The position numbers and the translations under genes are program-made. Source: Anastatus disparis (lineage: Eukaryota > Arthropoda > Insecta > Hymenoptera > Eupelmidae). From it: a stretch of DNA of 64,000 nucleotides. Below, piece after piece: positions 49,176 through 60,153 of this stretch. Where the stretch lies: contig JAFFSR010000221.1 in NCBI GenBank assembly GCA_017163975.1, positions 2,046,001 to 2,110,000 on the forward strand, written 5' to 3'. How positions within the stretch are numbered: position 1 is the first letter of the stretch; the number at the start of each line of letters is the position of its first letter. The notes beneath the pieces are model-generated. The model worked only from the letters and a program-made list of their open reading frames with translations. It had not been told where the DNA came from and did not search any database.

Positions 49176-50603
49176 TTTGTTTAAATTTTGAATGTACTTT
49201 AAATATAATCATTTATTGTTCATAGAAAATTTTTTCAACGAAATCGTATACATTTTTCTAAAGATTAGTAATACATATAATTGGCATAAATTTATTATTA
49301 CTTTCTAGCATTACTAATAAAAGTATATACAATCTTAAAAATAGTAGTTTTATAGCTCGAACTATGTAATAAGAACATCCTTTAAAAATAATAAATACCA
49401 ACCGCTATGATGATGTAGACGCTAAAAAATAACAAATTTCAAATTTTTATTACTTGTGAAGTACAAACTACCGTTTTTTTAAGTATCTATTTAAGGAAAC
49501 TTTCAGTAGGCAGCTTCGTTCCCTGTTGTATATGTATGAGTCGTATACAAAATGCTACAAATTTACAAATTGGTAGTATATAATAAATTAAAATAATTTA
49601 TAAATCAAATTTATTTTAATTATTAAACTCAACTTCAAAAGCTTCCATACGAAAAAAAAAAATTTCATCACCAATAATTGCTATTTTTCTTCATATTCTG
49701 AAAATTTTCAAAATAACAATGAATCACGTGCCCTCGTCCAGGAATTTTTTAAAACATCCAATACTTATTTTTTAATTAAACAAACAAAACACTACGATCG
49801 ATAAAAGAGCTTTGAAAAAGGTTTTCCTGTTATTCCATTCTCGCTTCTTTTTTTGTCTTTTCCATACACACCCGCGCGGAAGAAAAAAAGTTCACAAAAA
49901 GCCCACAAAAGTAATAGGGTCTAAACAAAACGATACGCTCTTTTTTTTTATTTTTAAATTGACGGCACGTGTCCGGGCTACTTTTAAAACTGACATAAGT
50001 ACGCCTTTATTTTCTAACCCATTGAAAGAAAAACGAGCGTGTATACATACGCGTGCATATACGTATGTACACTCTTATGAAAGGAGTTTCCGTAAAAACG
50101 GAAAAAGATCGCTTTGGGGTTGACTCTTTTCTCGAACTATTTTCAAATTAAGATATAGACGCAGTTTTACGACTAAGAAAAAGAGAGAAAAAATAAGAAG
50201 TTATAAGATGTCTTTAAGAATTACGAGGAATACGTCAACCGGGCTATATACTTGAGCGGAGAATAATGTAGGAAAGAAAAAATAAGCTAAAGAATCACCG
50301 CTCTCGAATTTCCGGGTTGAAAGACGGAAATTCGTTTTGTTGGATTAAAAAACATTCTCGATGCTTTTTCGTGAAATATAGATTTTATATACCTTTTTTT
50401 AATGGAGTGTAAGAGAAATTAATGTGTCTAATAAGCTTACGTTTTAGCTATGTTATTGAGTCTTTGAAATTGAGAATCGAGGGAATGCAGTTTATAAATG
50501 TATAAAAAATTTTTTTTATACTTTTCAACAAATTAAAATTCATTTAATTTATTATAAGAGTATATAATAAATTAAAAATTATGAGTTTATTATACGAGCA
50601 TAA
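49176..50603. other. Spacer between the phosphatase array and the hunchback locus
   Basis: AT-rich to 49.8 kb, then GC-richer to 50.45 kb. An open frame at 49812-50123 shows no domain. No gene could be supported. Confidence 0.5.
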
Positions 50604-50731
50604 TAGTATATTACGCAACGAGTGCGTAAAATATGTGATTATCGCACGAGTCGGTTTTGTCGCCCGAGCGCAGCGAGGGCGACAAATGAGACGAGTGCGA
50701 TGATCACTTTACGCATTAGTTGCGTATATTA
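50604..50731. mobile_element. 128-bp fold-back repeat (AGTAYATTAYGCAAC family)
   Basis: AGTATATTACGCAAC at the left pairs with GTTGCGTATATTA at the right. The apex region TTGTCGCCCGAGCG / CGAGGGCGACAA is also self-complementary. Related to 36927-37058. Confidence 0.75.
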
Positions 50732-50819
50732 TTTTTTCTAACAAGTGCGCAAAATTCTAAGAATGACAAACTTGCGTCTGTGATAGCATGTACAATCTTG
50801 TTCGAAGGCTATCAAGATT

Positions 50820-50935
50820 GTAAAAGGTAGTCGAGGTCGGGGCGCAGGACGGGGTCCAGGGGCGGAGCCCCGGTAGGGTGCAGGGGGCAAAGCCCCTGCC
50901 GGGGTTCGGGGGGCAGCGCACCCGCCTCCAAAAAA
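50820..50935. repeat. GC-rich hairpin-rich island
   Basis: A run of short GC-rich inverted repeats (GGGGCGGAGCCCC, GGGGGCAAAGCCCC) in an otherwise AT-rich region. It yields a Pro/Leu-rich minus-strand frame (50812-51021) that is not credible as a gene. Confidence 0.7.
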
Positions 50936-51030
50936 ATAAATAATATTACTAATATAAAAATAAAATTAATAAAACCATCAACGGCAAGCCGGAGTAGAAC
51001 CTGATATCGACCGAGTAACAATTGAGTTGT

Positions 51031-51307
51031 TTGTTATTTACTCAAGTATTAATCGGTGTATCTTCAAATTAAAAGTTGAGCGCAATAGATATTATTATTA
51101 TGAACATCTATGCACAAGAAAAAAAAATCTACCGCTTTGTTTTTGAGAAAAGTAAGTAACGCCAAAGTTTTTTCTCGTTACTTACTTTTCTCAAAAACAA
51201 AGCGATAGATTTTTTTCTTCTTGTGCATAAATATTTATAATAATAATATCTATTGCGCTCAACTTTTAATTTGCAGATTCACCGATTAATACTTGAGTAA
51301 ATAACAA
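51031..51307. repeat. 277-bp hairpin with arms of about 130 nt
   Basis: The left arm 51031-51161 (TTGTTATTTACTCAAGTATT to AGTAAGTAACG) is inverted at 51176-51307 with few mismatches and a 14-nt loop. The arm similarity suggests a young fold-back insertion. Confidence 0.85.
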
Positions 51308-51600
51308 AAATCTCAGTTAGACAAGGATAGCTCTCAAATTAAAATTCCATGAAAATATATTATTAAAATAATAATTGAGAATTCCTCCCCCCTCTTTAAA
51401 ACAATAAATAAGAAATTATTTAAATGATTAACTCTAAGATTAATTAATAAGAGAGTTCACGTATCGCGAAAAAAATTGTACATAGCACTTTAAAAGAGCA
51501 CCACAAGAGCTTTCAAATGAGATGTATAAATGTCTGTTATGATGTATAGTTCCTGAAATATAATATTTTAAAAATTAAAAAAATTTTTTTTAGATGAAAT

Positions 51601-51800
51601 CATTTTACGCACGCTCAAATCATTTTACGCACGCTCAAATCATTTTACGCACGCTGTATTCATTTTACGCACGCTGAAATCATTTTACGCACGCTCAAAT
51701 CATTTTACGCACGCTAAAATCATTTTACGCACGCTGAAATCATTTTACGCACGCTGAAATCATTTTACGCACGCTCGATTCATTTTACGCACGCTAAACA
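51601..51800. repeat. Ten 20-bp tandem repeats
   Basis: Each unit has an invariant 15-mer CATTTTACGCACGCT followed by a variable 5-mer (CAAAT, GTATT, GAAAT, AAAAT, CGATT, AAACA). The core contains ATTTTACGCAC, the complement of GTGCGTAAAAT in the fold-back at 50604, so the array probably amplified from that element. Confidence 0.95.
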
Positions 51801-51878
51801 AATGCGTCTCATAATATGATATTTTATGTACGCAAACGGGTACATGAAATCGAATTTTGCGCACGCCGTTAGAAAAAA

Positions 51879-52672
51879 TTAGTTAAAAGCATTTTTCAAA
51901 TAATATGAAGCACTTAGAAGTATACCTGAAAATTTTTCGTATTCTACGTAGGCATGCAACATTAAGCATACTGTTCAATTTTTTAAAATTATTAATTGTT
52001 ATTTATTTTAACGATTGACTATGATAGCAGACTCAAATAACAATTTACATGCGTTACTTTTTTTTTATTGTAAATAAAGCATTTGAAATTTCACTGCATA
52101 AATAATCCTATTTTAAAAACATATTTTTTAATATAAATACATAAAATTTTAATAAGAAATTACTGTGGGATTAAAAAAAGCTTAAAAACTTAATACATCA
52201 GGGGAAATACTCTAATTAAAATATTGTAAAATGCATAAATTTAATTTTACTAAGAAATTAGCAGTGGGTGGGGTAAGCATATACGCAGAAAAATTCTAGC
52301 CGAGCCGGCGTCGGGAAAATACTTTTTTTTCGAAAGTACTGGGATTATAATTTCCATGCGCAAAAATAAAGAAGACAAGAGATAGAAAAAAAATTTGTAG
52401 AGGGGGCAAAATCTAACTAAAAATTAAAGAGAGAAATGGTAATGTAATCCTTCTTTCTCTCTCTCTCTCTCGAACTTAATGCATAAAGAGTATATACCTA
52501 TAGGTTATATAAGCCGGGTATGGTATGCAAGCTGCGCTCCGATTGGCCGAATGCTCATGGGGGTTGTTTGGTCAGGGAGAGAAAGCTGACAGTGGTGGGG
52601 AGTAAAAGAAGAAGGGTAAGTTTTTTGAGGTAGCAGGCATGTTTTCGAGTTAAAGCATCGATACTCACATCA
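51879..52672 (+). promoter_or_regulatory. hb: Candidate upstream regulatory region of hunchback
   Basis: Contains a CT tract at 52453-52471 (GAGA-factor-like), K50-homeodomain-type sites GGATTA (52342) and TAATCC (52445), and a CCAAT-type ATTGG in the GC-richer stretch near 52540. Its role as the hunchback promoter region rests on position and on the good splice donor of the exon that follows. Confidence 0.4.
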
Positions 52673-53090
52673 TTCAGTTCAGCTCAAGCAATCGACTCGA
52701 GCGGTACACGCAAAGAAACAACTCTTAGTGGCTTCTATTTAGAGTTGATTTTTTTTAACTGTGCTTTTGAAATAAGAATAAGTTCATAAAGACAATGCCA
52801 GTTTGTGCAAAATTCGAACTCAACACTTCTTGACGGAGACAAGAAGCTTTGTGCCAACAGGTGTTTTATTCTTATTCTTAGTGTTTTCTTTTTTTTTTCA
52901 CCTTTTCGTTGTGTTTTGACCAAGTGATAACTTAACTTTGACTTTGATCGCAAACGTGATCATTGAACTGTGCAAAATCTTGAAGAATCTTGTGCTTTCT
53001 TTTGGAGCTGAACAAGATTCTGTAGATTTTTTCTTTGGCTTGGAATATTGTTTTGACGAATCATCAAGGATTAAATCAAGACTCTTTTCT
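52673..53090 (+). other. hb: Candidate non-coding first exon of hunchback (distal promoter)
   Basis: An initiator-like TCAGTT at 52674 starts a segment that ends in a strong donor (TCT|GTAAGTAT at 53091). The only open frames are short and overlap the donor. The first coding exon at 59285 starts with an acceptor and only 8 nt of leader, which demands an upstream non-coding exon, and this is the best candidate. A GGATTA site lies at 53068. Drosophila hunchback likewise uses non-coding first exons. Confidence 0.45.
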
Positions 53091-54149
53091 GTAAGTATTT
53101 TTGCTATATTTTATTACATTAATTATTTATTACTATTAGGTTAAAGTTAAAAGATTCTTGTGATATTTTTTAATACGACAAAAAGAAAAGACAATAATTG
53201 TTTTATCAATGAAATTCATTTTAAATTTTATATTAAATATTACTTTTCTTAGAAAAACAAATAAGGTTTGAGATGTAATAATAAATAAAAAGTCTAATTT
53301 GAGTATTTATGTGAAATTTAAAAAAAAATACGTTTTATGCTAATATAAACATTTGTCATTTATATAGTCAAAAACTTACTTATATTTCTATTTATTTTAA
53401 AATAAAAACTATAAATCTTTTTAATTATCTTTATTATAAAAGTATTGACGTAATTAACAACTTTTTTGTGAAAACCTAACCTCATTGTTAAAAAAGTAAA
53501 TATTGTCGTATGATTAAAATTGCACAAACTTTCTTTTAAATATTTGCAACCATCGATAATTAAAATATATTGTAATATACTAATATATTTAGATTTAGAA
53601 ATAGATAACAGAATTTATAAAAAAATTAAAAACGCTTAAAAAGAGGTATGAAAAAATAATTAAAATAAACAAAGCAGTGAGCGGGAGATTTAAATGCCTC
53701 GTCGCCATGTTTACGCGTGGCCACGCGCCGCCTCCCACTCGTTTGCTTTACCTTTCATCTCGTGCACGCGTTTAACCCCTTCGAAACTTTATTTCTTTTC
53801 TCTCCTTTTTTTTCTTCTTTTATTTCCTCAAAGCCAATCAATTGCCGAACGTTCGTCCGTACAGTACAATCGAAGCTTTAACCCCCACGCGCACGTGTAG
53901 CTAATAAAATTAAAGTTAAGATTGGTATTTGTAAGACTTTTAAGCCCCACCAAAAATATATCTCTATTCTCTCTCTCTCTCTACCTTTATTTCTTACAGT
54001 CTTTAACGCGCTCTTCTGTTGTTTTGAACTCGTTGAAATTTTGGATTCTTATTAGTCAATGTTAGAAAAGCGCGTGCGCAAAAACAGTCGGTTTTAAAGG
54101 AAAATTATTCGGGAAAATCTTGTACGTACTTAGCATTGTCTTTTAGTTC

Positions 54150-54290
54150 GAGTATAAGCAGCCTTGGCTCACGCATCAATTTCGTTCAGTGACGCACCGG
54201 ATCGTTTTAGTTTTTTCAGTTCTTTTATTTCCAAGATTTTAGCCGCTCTTCTTAATCGCTTAAATGGACTTTTATTACAATCGAGGTGAC
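54150..54290 (+). promoter_or_regulatory. hb: Candidate second (proximal) hunchback promoter and exon
   Basis: GTATAAG at 54152 is followed about 35 nt later by the initiator TCAGTG (54186), slightly wider than usual TATA-Inr spacing. A weak donor GAG|GTGACT lies at 54286. It resembles a TATA-plus-Inr core promoter feeding the same coding exon at 59285, analogous to Drosophila's P2, but the donor is poor. Confidence 0.3.
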
Positions 54291-55871
54291 TTATTTATGT
54301 TTTTTATTTTTTTTTTTTACTTTTTTATATCATCATTTTTTAAGCTTCAGACTGTCGATTGTTTTTAATTTTTAAAATTTATATATTTTTTTATGAAGGA
54401 TCTTTACAATTTAAAAACAAAATTCATTTGATAATTTGAAAAATTATCGAACGCATTTTTAATTTAACCGATAAATTATATTTTGTCTTTTTGGTTTAAT
54501 TTCAATGTTTATATTATTAAAACTAATTGAAAGTTCTTCGAATTCGTATCAGGTGTTTAATTAATATATTTATGAATTTGATTTTAAGTTGGTAATTATT
54601 TTTCATTAAATTTGTTCAATAATTTTATTTTTCATTTTTATTGATTCAAGTACAAATTTTATAATCATTTATTAATTATCATTTTGTAGAATTTAAATTT
54701 GATTTTGATAATAAAATTTTTTATTTGGTTGTTAAAATAATTTAAAGTCATTTTTTAATATTAATAGTTTGAGTGACATTAAGTTATTTGTAATAAATTT
54801 AAAAATAAATTTTATTAGCTAATCGTCTTATTTATAAGTAAAAAAAATTTTTCATATCATAAATACCAATATTCAAAATAATTGTAATAAAAAATTCCGT
54901 AAAAGAAAGCCATTGAAAGGAAAAAAAAAGAAAAGTAGTTTTCACAGTATAGCCATGGCTATCGTGCAAAAACGTATTGGTCCTTAGGAAACAAAGCCAA
55001 TCGCGATCGAAGCGGCAAAGCGCATTGGGGGGAGAAAAAGAAAAAAAAAATAAAGAGAGAAAAAGGCGCGCACACACGCGAAATAGGAGGAGACTATATA
55101 ACGCACATAAAGAAGGGTCCAAAAATAAGAACGAAAAAGTCGATCGATCGCCTAATCGAGAAGGACAGCAAATGATTCTCATTATCGCATCTTTTATACT
55201 CTCTCTCTCTCTCTTTCCCCTTTTTTTTTTCTCTCTCTCTCTCTTCGTTGTAGGCGGACGCTAAAAAGAAATGGTAGACGAGGATCCCTATTCTCTATTA
55301 GACTTTTTGTCAAATTCTCTTTTTTTTTTCCCTTTGCTTTAATCGGATTCTATGAATTTTATTCGCTTCGACGCTTTGCTTTAATCGAGTATGAGAAGCG
55401 GCAATTTTTTTTATTTCTCCTTATATTTTTTTTTTACGCCGATTCTTTATTTATTTTCGTCGCGTGTCTTTAAACTAATCGACCTTTATGACAATAAATT
55501 GTCTAAACGTATATTATTTTTCCGAGCGCTCATCGGTATTTTGATTCAGATCAGCTCATTTTTTTTCTCTCTCCGTATACCTTTTCGGGGCGGGGGGGGG
55601 GAAGGCTTTTACTGGCACGCGAAACAAATATATTCGCGCAAAAGTTTGACTTTGATTTGACGCTTCGGCCAGGTAGACAGAAAAGAAAATAATAAGCCTA
55701 CATGCCGAGGAACGTAAATTCGCGCACCTTTTTTTTTTCTCCTTGCATTTTTGTTTTGATTGAGTTTTAACCTTTCGTTAAAACTAAGCTAAAAATATTT
55801 TTATTGCCTTATACAAATATGTTGTATCGCCTTGTATATAAGCTGAAATAAAATTTAACTCAAAGAAAACT

Positions 55872-56012
55872 GTGAGCTCGTATCTCGGCGGCCGATTTCA
55901 ACAAGCACCACTGTATATACGTTACACGTGCTTTGTTCAGTAACACACTGTCGATCTCCGTCACTAATTAACATCGAAATGATGGCGTAAATACAATGAC
56001 GTTGATTAAAAT
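55872..56012 (+). mobile_element. 5'-truncated tRNA-derived SINE, copy E
   Basis: Retains CTCGGCGGCCGATT, CAAGCACCACTGTA, ACACGTGCTTTGTT and AATACAATGACGTTGAT but lacks the tRNA-like A and B boxes. Confidence 0.75.
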
Positions 56013-56025
56013 CAAAATTTAATTC

Positions 56026-56365
56026 ATAATAGTTATCTTCCTTTTGATGGTATAAAACACTTCTGTGAGGCGCCTATGTTAGACAACAGGGGCCATAAGA
56101 AAAAGAAGCTAAAACGATAATCCGGTAATCGGTCATCGAAGGATTTGTAATAAGCGAGTTAGCTTAAATCATCGGCGTTTAGATTTTTTGCAATCTTAAA
56201 TAGCACAAAATACAAAAGGCGATAATTTAAGCTCGCTCTCGCTCATTACAAATCCTTCGATAACCGATTATCGTTTTAGCTTTTTTTTCTTCTTATGTCC
56301 CCTGTTGTCTAGCATAGGCGCCTCACAGAAGCGTTTTATACCATCAAAAGGAAGATAACTATTAT
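56026..56365. mobile_element. 340-bp fold-back element
   Basis: The ends are ATAATAGTTATCTTCCTTTT and AAAAGGAAGATAACTATTAT. Arms of about 145 nt pair around a loop near 56190, sharing AGGCGCCTATGTTAGACAAC and CCTTCGATRACCGATTA-type blocks. It lies directly behind SINE copy E, inside the presumed hunchback intron. Confidence 0.85.
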
Positions 56366-57648
56366 CAATGCTGCATGTAGAGTCGATTGTCCTGTAGGAG
56401 ATATATGTATATATATATATGAAGGGAAGTCGAATTCCTTTTGTTCGCGCGCGCGGTCTTTCTTTCCAAATACACAGGGATCAAGACTCTTGTGCTTCGT
56501 GCACGAAAAACAATTGATCTGTGTAAAAGCAATGAGTCACGCGTATTTTTTTTGGATAAGATTTTTCTCATTTTTATGGCCGAGTTTCTACAAAAAAATA
56601 AATAATATTGCTTTATTTGGAGTCGCAAACAAACTCGAGATTAAAATTTTCTAAAGAATTGTAAAATCAGAAAAAAAAAAATAAAAGCATTTAGTTTTTA
56701 ACATACATTATTTAATATCGATAAAAAATAAGCGCTCTTAATCATCAGGAAAATTAAATAAAATTTTTTTTCTAAAATTATTTTCGGCACTGTTAGAATT
56801 ATGATAAAAGAAAACATACGATTAATTAAGAAGTCATAATCAATTATTTATATCGAGCGATCATATACAAGCATATTAAAATCGTTGTTGAAAAATTCTG
56901 GAAAATTTTTCATATGAGAAAATTCAAAACAAATGTTTTGCTCGACGGCTCGTGCTTGTGCGGCTAGTACGCAAATTTTCGAAAACCCGTGTAAGAAACA
57001 AGGAGAGAGTAAAAATCCGTTGAGGACTTAACTTTATGTATATATTTTGTTTTTCTTAAAGAGAAAGAAAGAGAGAAAGAAAAAAGTAAGAACGTAGTAC
57101 GGAATAACAGGCTTACGTGTATGTAGGTATAAAATTTGCTGAAAAACCCCTTGCTAAAAGGAAAAAAGAAATTCTTTATTTATGGCCTTTTTTGGCTGAC
57201 GAGAAAGGTATCGCCGATAACAATGAGGAAAAACATAAGAAAATTTGCAAATCCTAAAAACTCGAGAAAGGGCGACAATATATTTTACCTCGCTCTTACC
57301 AATCCTTCGTCTTTTATTCTTCTTCTTTTTTTTTCTCTCTTTTTCGCGTACGCAAATTTCTTTGAGGATGACTTTTGGAAACAAGCGCGTTGTAACCAAA
57401 TTGTTTTTTCTTCTTTTTTTTGAAAGTTTTGAAAGCGTCTTGTCATAAATCGTTTGCTTTTTGACTTTTACTTTTGCAGTTATAGAAAGTTTTTTTTCTC
57501 TCATTAAAAATTATGCTTTAATCTATTTTTCATTTTCTTATAATGCTTACTGCTTTTAACGCTTTTATTTACATTTTAAACTTTCATTTTAATCATTTTT
57601 AAATTTTATTCTCAATGATTAATATTTTCATGCTAATATCAAAATATT

Positions 57649-57725
57649 GAGATCGTTAGTGGCTCAGTCGGCAGAGCGAGAACTCGAGTTTGAATCCCGT
57701 TCTCGGCGGCCGATTGACACAAGCA
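57649..57725 (+). mobile_element. 3'-truncated tRNA-derived SINE, copy F
   Basis: Keeps the head (GTGGCTCAGTCGGCAGAGCG and GAGTTTGAATCCCG) with a deletion in the anticodon-arm region, then ends after GATTGACACAAGCA. Confidence 0.75.
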
Positions 57726-57769
57726 AATTAAATTAAGAAAAAACATTTCAAAATATTAATTTACAAGTA

Positions 57770-57794
57770 TTTATATATATATATATATATATAT
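57770..57794. repeat. (TA)n microsatellite
   Basis: Short TA tract in the presumed hunchback intron. Confidence 0.85.
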
Positions 57795-59292
57795 TGACCG
57801 TAATATAAAGCAATGAATTTACAACTTGATGAATATTATTTCTCGGAAGGATATATTTTTATGGATTATTCATAAATAACATTATAATTTTGTCCGTGTG
57901 TATATAAAACATTTGGTTTGGCTTTAAGACTTTTGACCACTCTTCCTTTTATTGTTTTCTATCCCCATCCTTTTTACCTTTCAGCCTCTCCTTTACTCTT
58001 TTTGCATTTGCTCAAACTTGGACCTCCCACTCTTCGTGTACCCTAAGTACGGGTATACCCTACTTGAATAAATCAAGAACCTTTTTTTTTTTTCTTATTC
58101 TTAAGACGACACAGAAGTATAGAGGGGACGGATAAAAATTTTTTTTGCCTGCTTTTTCCGAGCTTTTTCTAATCTTAGTTTTAATTGTATGCAAGGAGAC
58201 CAAAAATGGGAAAACAAACAACGTGTGCTAAACAGACGCTCGAGGTATATAGTTCTATCCTTTTTTTTCTCTTCGTTTATATTACTAAAAGGAAGAAAAA
58301 AAACCCCTTTTACCGGGAATTCAAATTGAAGCCGGCTTATAACAATAGCCGACGGACGAAAAATTTTTCTCTGTTTCTCTTCTCTTTTTTTTCGGTGATG
58401 TTCTTCCCCTTTCACTCGCTCTGTGCGACGTCGTTACATACAGACTCCCTTTTTCCGGTTTTTCTGCGCGCCTATCCACGCCGGACAACAACAGAGATAG
58501 AGAAGAAAAAAAGAAAAAGAAAGGGTACCTTTTTTTTCGCAAACGAAACGAAGGTTGAAGCTTTAACTCTCTTTTTTTCTGACGATGTAATGTCAAGGCG
58601 GATCTTTCTCTATTGTCACATGAATTTCCATGCGTGTCATACAAAAAAAAAGAAAAGAAAATCCCAGTCTTCACCTGCGCTTCTTTTAAACTTTTTATGA
58701 ATTTGTTCTTTGTTCGAGATGCTTACTTTTCTATGCATATTTTAGGAGGAAAAAAAAATTCTTTTTTTTTTCGAGCGAGTTTCTTTTTGCTTTGATCTGC
58801 TTGCATCCGTTTATTTTTTCTCGAGCTATTTTTCTTTCTGATTTTTTTTCTTCTTTGAAAACCTTAAAAATATTCTTAAAAAAATAATACAGTTAGGCGC
58901 TAACAATCATGATTTTAGAATAAAAACGGGAAATGTAGTATACAACGGGGTATATGAAAATTTGAAAGAAAATCGTTATATTTTTCGATTTACAATAAAC
59001 ATTGTTTATCGTTTACTATTTCTCAAATTAAAAGTAAATAAAATTAAAGTAACGCGTAAATAATAAAATTTTACTTTAGTATTTCGCTAAATATTATTTT
59101 GTATTATTGATTGGCTTAATTAAACAAAAGCTTTTATAAACATATTTTGATACAATAAGTTTGTAATATGAAGTTAAAATTTTCCGACTTATATAGTGAA
59201 TTATTTGATTTTATAAAATAATATTAAAAAAAAAATTAAAACTGAAAAAAAAAATTTCTAAACATTAATTTTTTTTGTTCTTAGATTACTAC

Positions 59293-60109
59293 ATGATGAG
59301 AGGTCACTGGGAGCAATCCGAGCCTCTGGTGTTCGCTCTCGAGCAGGAGGATCAACAGCAACAAACAATGCATCAGCAAGCAACGGTTGAACAGCCATCA
59401 ACATCAGAAGCTAATATCGTTGATTACGCGCAGCATCAACATGCACCGGAACAACACGAAGAACAACAATTCGCTTTACCATTGAATAATCCCCCACCAA
59501 CACAAAATACAACCAACACAACAACAACAACAACCACGCCCGGTTGCGTCGCAACGGTGAGTAATCGCATACATTTCTATCCCCTTCTCTATACAATACT
59601 TTTTTTTTTTTTTTTTTTTTTTTGGAAAAGCGTTCAGTTTTCTCCCTCGCAAAAACAAAATTTACTATCTCCTCCCTTCTCTTTTTTTTTCTTTTTGCCT
59701 TTTCCGTATATTTTTGTAAGTTTTTCATTTCTCTCCCTCGGTACACCCACCCCTTATGAATTTTCTCTTCTGAAAATACGAAATATCCCACCTTCTTACA
59801 CCCCCTACTTTTATACATCTATGTGTATGTATAGTGATATAGGGATTGGCTTCTCCAAAGCAATGGAGATTTTTCTTACAATCTAGTTGGAAGTATAAAA
59901 CATTTTAGGCCTTATAGCCGTCGCTTAAGCCATACGATAAAAATAACTTTTGCCGATCTCACCCCCCCCCGAAAATTGTTACTTTATATACGCCACGGAC
60001 AGTACAATGCCCCCCTACTGTCTTTGGGAATAAGAATACATAATTAAAGAAGACGAGGAGAAGAAAAAGACGTGACACGAGCTCATATTAAGTATATGCC
60101 GTCAATCAA

Positions 60110-60153
<44 letters not shown>

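Larger units (their letters stand above)
50732..51878. mobile_element. Composite element of about 1.15 kb with GC island, hairpin and tandem array
   Basis: TTTTTTCTAACAAGTGCGC at 50732 is answered by GCGCACGCCGTTAGAAAAAA ending near 51877, so the whole block looks like one inverted-repeat-bounded unit. It encloses the GC-rich island (50820-50935), the long hairpin (51031-51307) and the 20-bp tandem array (51601-51800). No transposase frame is visible. Confidence 0.5.
53091..59284 (+). other. hb: Probable first intron of hunchback
   Basis: About 6.2 kb without credible coding exons, with GC-richer purine/pyrimidine blocks, CT tracts near 53975 and 55200, a Kruppel-like TTAACCCCTT at 53772 and a CAGGTAG (Zelda-type heptamer) at 55670. 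It also contains two SINE fragments and a fold-back element. Minor open frames (55.0-55.6, 57.1-57.5, 58.1-58.8 kb) are low-complexity. Confidence 0.5.

Noticed and set aside
50812..51021. Pro/Leu-rich minus-strand frame
   Set aside because: Arises from the GC-rich hairpin island; repeat-derived.
51601..51800. CRISPR-like array
   Set aside because: The unit is 20 bp with only 5 variable bases, no spacers of useful length, and the context is eukaryotic with spliced genes. It is a simple tandem repeat.
58101..58795. Overlapping frames up to 171 residues on both strands
   Set aside because: Lys/Arg/Phe-rich low complexity in the presumed hunchback intron, with no splice-linked exons or recognisable family.
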